64,000 nucleotides of DNA from Voacanga thouarsii (lineage: Eukaryota > Streptophyta > Magnoliopsida > Gentianales > Apocynaceae): positions 1,798,001 through 1,862,000 of the forward strand of contig JANUWF010001719.1 of the NCBI GenBank assembly GCA_026120185.1, read 5' to 3'. Below are positions 56,199-64,000 of the stretch, one piece after another. The notes below the pieces were generated by a model. The model worked only from the letters and a program-made list of their open reading frames with translations. It made no database searches and was not told the DNA's origin. Made by a program: the position numbers and the translations under genes. The number at the start of each line of letters is the position of its first letter. Within the stretch, counting starts at the first letter, position 1.

Positions 56199-58115
56199 AC
56201 GTAGCATAGTGGTAGGAATTGTTAGTGTTATACCTTAGAGGCAATCACTTGTACGTTGTATATGACACATTTTATTTCATAAAAGGCATTATTTATTTTA
56301 CAATTTATTTTGATTACTTTTGAGTATATAACTGTTAGATAAAATCCCTAGTACAACGCTGTGTTAAGGAAATAATGATATGAGATTCCTACTACACTAT
56401 ATAGTGTTAGTACTTAAATAGTCCCTAGTCATGATATTAATGAGACAGGACGTCATTAATGGGTTAAGACTAGCATGTGTTAAGACTTCTTGATTTGATC
56501 AATCTGTGAGTATTGAGATACTCAAAATTAACACGTGAATACTTGTTAGTGGAACAAGTTCATTGGATGACCTAGCTATGAGATAATCACATGGATAACT
56601 ATTTAGTGCCAGTGATATAATCTCAATATAGCAAACGTATAAATATCCTTAGACTTGAGATCTCCAAGGTACTTTGTTTGTTGAGCCTTGTACTTTAATT
56701 TCAATCTCTGAAGCTCGATTGAGGGCCGCCTATGGGATGAATATTGGGTATATTGTGAGGTAAACAAAAGTAGTTGAGAGGGTCAATAAAGGATTCACCA
56801 CTCCTAATAGTAGGAGCGAATATCTCACGGCCACTCGTAGGAATTGCTAAGTCTTTGGCCAAGGCGTATATGTATTGGAAACAATTTCAATTGATGCACA
56901 TCTAGAATAGTGGGTTCCTGGTACAAGTATAATTGTATTTGTGTCAGAATTAATATATATTCTAGAGGGAGTTGGCACTAATTCCGTACTCTAGATCGAA
57001 TGTGATATTGTATAGTGAAAGGAGTTAATTGCACTGTAGTTTATTATTGAAGGGTTCATGTCAAACCACTTAACTTCCTAGATTCTTGGGTGGTTATAAT
57101 GTGTTGCTAGTTACACATTATTCTCATGATCATATTCTCATGATCTGAGAATATGGGTTTATTAATTGATGAATTAATAAACCAATTCTTATTAGAATTA
57201 ATATGATTAATTCTAATTAATTAAGGATTATTAATCTCAAAGACGTTTGGATTAATTCATGTTCGCTACCAATTGATCGGGAAACCTAATAGGTCACACA
57301 CAAAAGATGAATATATACTCAAGATGTTATTTGATAACATAGTGAGGTGTATTGCGAGAAAGAGAAGTTGATGTGGCCAAATTATAATTAGTTATAATTA
57401 ATGGGCCAATTTATAATTCTGAGAACTTGATGGGTTCCAATTGCAATTGGAGAATTGCAATTGTTTGTTTGGAATTCTCAGATGGTTTTATTGTTGAGGT
57501 TTTCGGGTGACCCAAGAGGCACATATGAAACAAAACATAAAACCAAAGGTCACTTGAAACAACTCTAAAATAACATAAAACTAAAGGGCACATAAGAGGA
57601 AAAAGATATGATCTCTTGTTCTCTTCACCCTCTCTCTTTCGTAAGCTTCTTCAAGGAGAACACAGCCCTTCTTCTTCTTTCTCTAGTTTTTGTTTAACAA
57701 GAAGAACAAGAAAAACACCAGCCACCATTATTGTTTTCTGCTAGCACAGAAAATCTTGGTGCTTGAGTGTGACCCTCCGTGTGGATTACTATTAGAGATA
57801 ATCACACACTGTGATTACAGTGGTTGGATATTCAACTCTCGTGGTGATTCTTCAAGAGGATTGTTGGATCGCGCCACAATTATCATACTCGAAGAAGGAA
57901 AGTTTTGTTTTCCACATAAATAAAGAAAGATAAAAACTGTTATATTTGTTTCTTTGTTTTCCATGTATATGTCTTGTATTCCACACATATGCGGATCCTA
58001 GGATGGTATCTTGTTTTTATTTTTCTGCTGCGCTGTATATGATACGCGAGAGATACCCAACAAGAAAATTACGCCTCCACAATGGAGACGTAGGTTCGAC
58101 TCCTGGTGGCCGCAA
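56199..58115 (+). repeat. tRNA-derived SINE split by an LTR
   Basis: An A-box-like motif (TAGCATAGTGGTAGGAAT, 56202-56219) ends exactly where LTR-B begins. A B-box (GGTTCGACTCC, 58093-58103) follows about 30 bp after LTR-B ends. Without the LTR the boxes would be roughly 35-55 bp apart, as in a tRNA or SINE head. Confidence 0.5.
56220..58062 (+). mobile_element. Solo LTR, family LTR-B (Angela-like)
   Basis: 1843 bp from TGTTAGTGTTATACC to ATACCCAACA. The TGTTxGxxxTAT...TAGAGGCAAT start and the CCCAACA end are typical of Angela-type LTRs. A truncated relative lies at 14289-15169 in the other orientation. The junction 5-mers (GGAAT and AGAAA) do not match well. A 77-codon frame at 57690-57923 is considered fortuitous. 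Confidence 0.7.
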
Positions 58116-58239
58116 GAAAGGCTAGATTTTCCAGTGTGGCACCACGTGTGCAGTGATGTGGCGCCATGTGTAGTCACGTGGTGAACCATTCTATCATGTG
58201 GCATATTTCAAATTTTTTTAGAAAAAAATTAAAATTAAA

Positions 58240-59156
58240 ATTAAAATGCCAACCGATTACTAACTGTATATATTACCAGTCGATACATTTCAGTTAGTAA
58301 TAGGTCGTTAAAATTTTTAAATTAAAATACCAATCGATTACCAACTGACTAGGTTTACCAACCGAAACATTTCAGTTAGTAGTTGGTCTTTAAAATTTTT
58401 AAATTAAAATATTAATCAATTACCAACTAAATATAGTACCAACTGATACATTTCAGTTAGCAATCAATCGATAAAATTTTTAAATTAAATTACCAACAAA
58501 ATACTAACCGATTATCAACTGAATATATTACCAACCGATACATTTTGGTTAATAATCAATTGGTAAAATTTTAAAATTAAAATTTCAACCGATTATCAAC
58601 TGAATATATTACCAGCCGATATATTTCAGTTAGTAATCGATTGGTAAAATTTTTAAATTAAAATACCAACCGATTACCATTCGATTACCAACTGAATATA
58701 TTACTAACCGATACATTTCGGTTAGTAATTGGTCGGTAAAATTTTTAAATTAAAATATCAACCGATTACCAATTCACTATATTACCAACTGACGGTTATC
58801 GATTGGTAATCAATTGGTAAATATTTTCCGCCAAATTACCAACTGATTATCAACTAAATATATTTCCAACTGATATATTTCGGTTGGTAACCAGTTGGTA
58901 AAAAAATTTCATTAAATTACCAATCGATTACTAATTGATAATGTACCAATTGAGTGTTATCAGTTGGTATTTGGTTGGTATATATTTTCCTGCCAAATTA
59001 CCAACCGATTACCAACTAACTATTTACCAACCGATTATATTTGTTGGTAAGTGGTTGGAAAAGTTTTAAATTTTTTCAATTTTCATTTCAGTTGGTAATC
59101 GGTTGGTAATTACCAACAAACGTGTTCAGTTGATATTTTACCTTTTTCTAGTAGTG
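58240..59156. repeat. CACTA-2 right subterminal repeats and TIR
   Basis: More than 20 imperfect copies of ACCAACCGATTACCAACTGA-like units and their complements, spaced mostly 40-60 bp, ending at the inverted terminus CTAGTAGTG. Confidence 0.8.
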
Positions 59157-59159
59157 GAA

Positions 59160-59453
59160 GTCAGACTAGTTGCATGAAGATGACAAAATTTGTAGCTGAT
59201 CCATGCAGAATCATCCCCCATCCCTAATGATTTCCCCAAACTCGGTTGGTGGTCGCCCTTATGATCATTCATCGAGATGCCACCTTTGTTAAATTTCAAA
59301 TGAAGAAGTCTAAGACTGTGGTTGCCAAGTCAGATTCCAAGTCAGCTATTGAAGATTTGCCAAATCATCTAAATTTTCTTTTGGTACTGGCTGAATGTTT
59401 TTTGTGACAAAGCATTCAGTTTCCAGAAGCTATTTTATTTTTTGTTTGACAGC
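59160..59453. other. Unassigned sequence between CACTA-2 and the last copia
   Basis: No ORF or repeat recognised. Before CACTA-2 inserted, it was contiguous with the sequence ending at 47533. Confidence 0.4.
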
Positions 59454-59619
59454 TGTTAATTATTGTTGGATGTAATCAAATTTCATAGTTCAGTTGGTAG
59501 CTTATTTAGATTCGGATGATATAAATGAACACTTGTGTATTGGTTCAGTTTTTTTTCATAATAGAAATAGAAAGAATTTCCCCAATTTCAGTCTCTTCCA
59601 TATGTCTTCAATTTCTACA
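59454..59619 (+). repeat. 5' LTR of Ale-like copia
   Basis: 166 bp, TGTTAATTATTGTTGG to TTCTACA, with a TATA-like GATATAAATGAAC in the middle. The start is chosen by the TGTT...CA ends and the short LTR length usual for this lineage; without the 3' copy it is provisional. Confidence 0.6.
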
Positions 59620-59630
59620 TGGTATTAGAG
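59620..59630 (+). promoter_or_regulatory. Primer-binding site of Ale-like copia
   Basis: TGGTATTAGAG directly follows the LTR and matches the initiator-Met tRNA site with one change. Confidence 0.65.
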
Positions 59631-59842
59631 AGTAGTTCTTGCGTTGTTCATACTCCGTTGAAGATGAAAGGCAGATTCAAGATGAGTTGAATCTCGTTCC
59701 ATTCTTATGCAGTTTCATAGTTGTTTCTGTGAGGTAATCATCAAATCGAAGTCTTCAATTGTTTTCATGATTTCTGGTTGAATTGGTTTTGTGTTTTCTC
59801 GTCATCGAAGCTGTGAAGTTTGTATATTCTGGTTAAATAGTT

Positions 59843-60830
59843 ATGGCTAATCAGGAGTTTGCTGTATCTAGTCCATTTTATATGCATGCGAATGAAAATC
59901 CATCTTTGATTTTGGTCCAACCATCTTTGAATGAAAGAAATTATCATCAATGGTATAGAGCTATGCGAATGGCTTTGATTTCTAAGAACAAGTTAGGTTT
60001 TGTTAATGGTAGTATCAAAGCACCGATTCGAACTTATAGCTCTTATGCAGCTTGGGAACAATGTAATAATATGGTTTTGTCATAAATTCTGAATTCAATT
60101 TCATCATCCATTGCTTAAAGTGTAATTTGGATGGACAATGCCTATGGTGTCTGGGCTGATCTCTGTGAACGTTTTTCTCAAGGGGATTCTTTTAGAATTT
60201 CAGACCTTCAAGAAGACATTTATAACTTGAAACAGGGATCATTAACTGTAAATGAATATTACACAAATCTGAAGACTCTGTGGGAAGAACTGTTAAACCT
60301 AAAGCCACTTCCTATTTGTCACTGTGATCCAAAATGTCAATGTCTAGCATTACCTGAAGTCAAGACAAATAATGATGCTGATTTTGTTATCAGATTTATA
60401 AAAGGATTAAAGAAAGATTTCAATGGGATAAAGTCTCAAATCTTATTGACTAAGCCTTTTTCTAACTGTAAACCAAGGTTTTTCTATGGTTTCTACTCAT
60501 GAAAGATCACTTAATTACTACTCTGCACATTCTGATAGTTCAGTTTCTGCAAGTCCTCAAGTGTTTGCTACAAGGAACATTGTAGTAGACTCATCCTCAC
60601 AAGCAGGAAATGTCCCAAGGCATGAGTTCATGTCAAATGCAGTTGGAAATATTGGTGGGAAGAATATATAGAATACTGGATATCAAGGGTACAGAAAAGG
60701 AAAAAATATGAACAAAAGGTTGCAATGTACATTCTGTGGATTGCAGGGACACACAATAGATAGATGTTATAAGAAGCATGGATTTCCAGCAAGCTACAAA
60801 AATAAAAATAGGACTATAGGGAATTAAAAT
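59843..60830 (+). pseudogene. gag: gag of Ale-like copia
   Basis: ATG at 59843: MANQEFAVSSPFYMHANEN, LVQPSLNERNYHQWYRAMRM, SKNKLGFVNGSIKAP (UBN2/Retrotran_gag_3 type), then after stops near 60085-60130 NAYGVWADLCERFSQGD, LQEDIYNLKQGS, YYTNLKTLWEEL, CHCDPKCQC, FIKGLKKDFNGIKSQIL, and a complete zinc knuckle CTFCGLQGHTIDRC (about 60725-60770) followed by YKKHGFP. At least four breaks make it nonfunctional. Confidence 0.85.
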
Positions 60831-60971
60831 TTTATGCCACAAGCTAATACTGTTGTTGACAGTGGTAAATTTCAAAATGTTCCCAATGGTGCAAGTTCAG
60901 TTCCAGGTTGTTCACAAACTTCAATAGATTTTCAGCCTTCAAAGTATGTAACTCAAGAATAGTATCAACAA

Positions 60972-61560
60972 TTGTTGAAACTGGTTCAATCTCAGCTTAC
61001 TTCTCATTTATCTAAAACCAGCATTGCCTATAATCATATCCATTCAATCAATCAAGCAACTCTTCTACCAAAATTTTCATTACATAAAGCTCAAAACACA
61101 GGTATATGCTCTTCAATCTGGATTTTAGATTCAGGGGCTACAGATCATATTTTCTCTTGTATAGACTCTTTTATTGATTATCATTCTGCTCAAAATGTGT
61201 CTATAAAGTTACCAACTGGAGATTTAGTACATGTTTCACACATAGGCACGGTTCATTTAAATTCTTCCATGGTTTTGGATTAAGTCTTATTCATTCCTCA
61301 ATTCTCTTTTGATCTGATTTCTATTAGTAAAATTCTTCAGCAATCAAAATCTGTTATAACTTTAAAAAATGATTGCTGCTTCATTCAGGATTCACATCAT
61401 GGTCGGATGATTAGATCAGCTAAACTTTCTCGGAGTCTCTATCATCTTGATCTACACTAGCCTACTTGCATTGTGAATTCAGCATATGATGTTGCTAATG
61501 GTAAATGTTACACTAAAAAATTGTTATGGCATTTTAGACTAGGTCATTTGTCTAGAAAGT
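60972..61560 (+). pseudogene. Protease and pre-integrase region of Ale-like copia
   Basis: The protease active site is intact (IWILDSGATDHIFS) with IKLPTGDLVHVSHIGTVHL, then a stop at 61281-61283, FIPQFSFDLISISKILQQS, and the pre-integrase zinc region LLWHFRLGHLSRK. A stop follows the RK. Confidence 0.85.
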
Positions 61561-62580
61561 AGTTGAGTGAGGTTCAAAAGGTTTATTCTTCTATGTTTTT
61601 TACCTGCTACTGATCTATTTTGTCCAATCTGCCCTTTAGCTAAGCAACATAAATCTTCTTTTCCCTTACATCAGGGAGTTGTTGAATCTATTTTTGATTT
61701 GATTCATATGGACATTTAGGGACCTTTTAATATCAGTACAGTTCATGGTCATAAGTATTTCTAACTATAGTAGATTATTTTAGCAGATTTTCTTGGGTGT
61801 TTTTGTTAAAACAAAAATCTGAAGTAAGATCTTTGATATAACACTTTATTGTTTATGTTGAAACTTAGTTTAATAAAAAGGTTAAGGTCTTGAGATCTGA
61901 TAATGGTCTTGAGTTTCAACTTTCTGATTTCTATCATTCAAAAGGTATCATTCATCAAACCTCATGTCCTTATACCCCTGAGCAAAATGGTATTGTGGAG
62001 AGAAAACATCAACATATTCTTAATATAGCTAGAGCTCTTAAGTTTCAGTCTCAAATACCCCTTGCATATTGGAGTTACTGCATTCAACATGTTGTGTATT
62101 TGATAAATGTTACTCCTTCTTCTTTGTTAAACCAGCTGCAGACACCATTTGAAAAATTATATCATAAATCTCTAGATTATAGTATTCTTATGGTCTTTGG
62201 CAGTTTAGTTACTTGTGTCTAATTGCCTCATAAGCATAAATTTGATCCTAGAAGTAAACCTTGTGTTTTCATTGGTTATTCTTCTTCTATAAAGGGTTTT
62301 CTTCTGTTAGACTTCTTTTCTAGAGAAATTTTCGTGTCAAGAAATATTTCTTTCATAGAATTTTGTTTTCCTTTTGTGCATCATACAACTTCACCTAATT
62401 CCAATTTGGATAAACCTGTTCTACCCTTATCTTATTCTTCATCTTTCCATCTACCTCATATCTCCTCTCATCAAACTTCACATTTACCTTCTTCTTTTAC
62501 TTCTACAATTCCTCTTAGAAGATCTACTAGGCAAACCACTACACCTGCTCATTTTTTAGATTATATTTGCTCTAAAGTGT
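61561..62580 (+). pseudogene. Integrase of Ale-like copia
   Basis: Blocks in order: CPxCPLAKQHK-type sequence near 61620-61650 in shifted frames, FDLIHMDIxGPF near 61695-61730 with a stop replacing Trp, TIVDYFSRFSWVFLL, VLRSDNGLEFQ (second catalytic Asp), SCPYTPEQNGIVERKH (catalytic Glu), IPLAYWSYCIQHVVYLIN, QTPFEKLYHKS, then after a stop HKFDPRSKPCVFIGYSSSIKG and the Ser/Pro-rich linker with RRSTRQTT. The segment from 61890 to 62222 is open. Confidence 0.8.
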
Positions 62581-63480
62581 AGAAAATCACTACACCATAC
62601 TTTCTTCCTTCCTCAATTGCATGTTCAGCTTTTCTATTCAATGCTACTAAGCATTTTGAACCTAAGCATTACTTTGAAACTGTGCGATCCAAAGATTGGT
62701 GTGCAGTAATGGAAGCTGAAATTACAGCTTTAGAAGCTAATAGAACATGGTATTTAGTTCCTTTACCTCCAAGAAAAAAGGCTATTGGCTGTAAATGGGT
62801 ATATCGAATTAAGTATAAGGCTGATGGATCTATTGATAGATATAAAGCAAAACTTGTTGCAAAAGGATATACTCAACAAGAAAGAGTAGATTTCTTGGAT
62901 ACTTTTGCCCTGGTTGTGAAAATTACCACTATCAGACTCATGTTAGCTCTATCTGCAAAATCTAACTGGCATATTCATCAATTGAATGTAAATAATGCTT
63001 TCTTACATTGTGATTTGTTTGAAGAAGTTTATATGGATATGCCTCCAAGATTTACCACTACGGATGGTTCTTTGGTTTGTAAACTTGACAAGTCTTTATA
63101 TAGACTTAAACAGGCCAGTAAATAATAGAATGCTAAACTTACTGCTTACTTGTTGTCACTAGGTTTTCACCTAGTGAATACCTAGGTGAAAAATAGCAAT
63201 GAATAAACCACTGACCCTCTTGAAAAATAAACTATAGTCACCAGTCCAAAAGTGACTATAGTTTATTTTTCAAGAGGGTCAGTGGTTTATTCATTGCTAT
63301 TTTGGTATATGTTGATGACATTCTTGTTTTAAGTAATCAATTAGAAGCTATTACTGCTGTCAAAAGTCAGTTACATCATCAGTTTCAGATCAAAGATTTG
63401 GGGGATCTTCATTGTTTTCTTGGTTTTGAGATTCATAAAGATTCAACTGGTATTGTTCTATCTCAATAGAAATATGTGCT
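62581..63480 (+). pseudogene. Reverse transcriptase of Ale-like copia
   Basis: Open from 62682: KDWCAVMEAEITALEANRTW, LVPLPPRKKAIGCKWVYRIK, RYKAKLVAKGYTQQE, HQLNVNNAFLHCDLFEEVYM (the first catalytic Asp, QLDVNNAFL in the family, is Asn here), LDKSLYRLKQASK then stops. After a fold-back duplication the frame resumes with KSDYSLFFKR, LVYVDDILVLS (YVDD intact) and IKDLGDLHCFLGFEIH, then a stop near 63470. Confidence 0.85.
63164..63303. repeat. Double fold-back (inverted duplication) inside RT
   Basis: Two adjacent perfect hairpins. The first has 11-bp arms at 63164-63174 and 63182-63192 with a 7-bp loop. The second has 52-bp arms at 63190-63241 and 63252-63303 with a 10-bp loop. The right 52-bp arm is the normal RT coding sequence just before YVDD; the left arm is its inverted copy and is an insertion in the RT. 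Confidence 0.95.
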
Positions 63481-64000
63481 TGATTTACTTCAAACACATG
63501 GTTATATTAGTTGTAAAATGCTTTATACTCCATTAGATTGTAAGCTAAAGTTGGTTGTTGGAGATTTAGAATTGTTTAATGATGTTTCTTTGTATTGAAG
63601 TTTAGTTGGGAAGTTTCTATATTTGACTTATAGCCGACTAGACATTACTTTTGTTGTTCAACAGTTAAGTCAATTTCTCACATTTCTAACAGTTTTACAT
63701 ATGCAAGCGATAAATAGGCTTCTTAGATATCTAAAGAGTTTTATGGATTTTGGTTTACATTTTCCAGATGACACTTCTTTTGCTCTTCTAGTATATGCTG
63801 ATTTAGATTGGGCTGGCTGCCTTGATTCTCGACGGTCCATTACTGGTTTTTGCATTTATTTTAGATCTACTCTTGTGTCTTGGAAATCTAAGAAGCAATC
63901 AGTGGTTGCTTGAAGCTCTGCTGAAATAGAATATAGAGCTTTAGCTCAATCTGTTTGTGAGTTGTAGTGGATTATGCATCTTTTTCATGAACTTGGTTTT
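63481..64000 (+). pseudogene. RNase H region of Ale-like copia (cut by the window end)
   Basis: Blocks: YSRLDITFVVQQLSQFL, RLLRYLKSFMDFGLHF, VYADLDWAGCLDSRRSITGF, LVSWKSKKQSVVA then a stop, SSAEIEYRALAQSVCEL, stop, WIMHLFHELG at the window edge. This is normal copia order, with three or more stops. Confidence 0.85.

Larger units (their letters stand above)
47534..59156 (-). mobile_element. CACTA-2, DNA transposon carrying a SAWADEE-domain gene (11.6 kb)
   Basis: Left end TACTATTAGAAAAA (47534) and inverted right end CACTACTAGAAAAA (59156), both followed by arrays of ACCAACCGA/GGTTGGTAA-type units, and the triplet GAA on each side (47531-47533 and 59157-59159). The first base of the left end is T rather than C. 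Inside are a minus-strand multi-exon gene (49024-51479), a GC-rich leader, an LTR-A (51747-53497), microsatellites, an AT-rich stretch and an LTR-B within a SINE. No transposase was recognised, so it is probably non-autonomous. Confidence 0.75.
59454..64000 (+). mobile_element. Ale/Retrofit-like Ty1/copia element (3' end outside the window)
   Basis: A short LTR (59454-59619), a primer-binding site, then gag, protease, integrase, RT and most of RNase H in copia order, with numerous stops. It continues past the window end, so the 3' LTR and target duplication cannot be checked. A fold-back duplication disrupts RT at 63164-63303. Confidence 0.85.

Noticed and set aside
57690..57923. A 77-codon ORF inside LTR-B
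   Set aside because: It lies in the U5/leader-like part of a single LTR, and the only other copy is truncated before it, so there is no conservation test.
58063..58110. A tRNA gene near 58.1 kb
   Set aside because: A B-box is present but no cloverleaf or intact 5' half; the 5' part is separated by LTR-B, so it is called a SINE remnant.

Overview
The window is repeat-dominated plant nuclear DNA, most likely from a eudicot. It is AT-rich and has plant-type LTR retrotransposons (Ty1/copia and Ty3/gypsy), CACTA (En/Spm) DNA transposons, tRNA-derived SINE signatures and solo LTRs. I see no rRNA gene and no bacterial features. I cannot name the species. All lineage names (Tork-, Angela-, CRM-, Tekay-, Ale-like) are inferences from motifs read by eye.

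The main structure is a deep nest. One ancient Tork-like copia element on the minus strand spans 2527-44894. It is bounded by a 5-bp duplication (ATGAA at 2522-2526 and 44895-44899) and by short LTRs (2527-2764 and 44655-44894). Its gag-pol is scattered over 40 kb: gag N-terminus 42468-42786, gag C-terminus 28786-28985, nucleocapsid to RT 15170-17685, RNase H 10447-10833 and 2765-3086. The gaps hold later insertions. At 3087-10446 is a solo LTR (family 'LTR-A') that itself holds a very young copia (4465-10043). At 10834-15169 are a truncated Angela-like element and LTR fragments. At 17686-28785 is CACTA-1, holding another LTR-A. At 28986-42467 are inverted Tekay-type LTR pieces holding a CRM-like gypsy (30835-39903), which holds another LTR-A. 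A further gypsy-type LTR lies at about 42845-44480.

From 44.9 to 47.5 kb is mostly AT-rich DNA with a frameshifted Ole e 1/phylloplanin-like gene relic. CACTA-2 (47534-59156; terminal inverted repeats, GAA target duplication) follows. It carries a predicted five-exon minus-strand gene ending in a partial SAWADEE domain, a GC-rich leader split by an LTR-A insertion, and an Angela-type LTR inserted inside a tRNA-derived SINE. From 59454 to the window end is a plus-strand Ale-like copia with many stops and an unusual fold-back duplication in its reverse transcriptase.

No ordinary intact host gene was found outside transposons. The most interesting points are: (i) the SAWADEE gene carried by a CACTA element, because SAWADEE proteins recruit Pol IV to silence transposons; (ii) a short exon-like ORF with a phase-conserved 5' splice site inside the LTRs of four diverged LTR-A copies; (iii) a copia with 351/352 identical LTRs but a mutated RT catalytic motif, implying mobilisation in trans; (iv) the fold-back duplication at 63164-63303.
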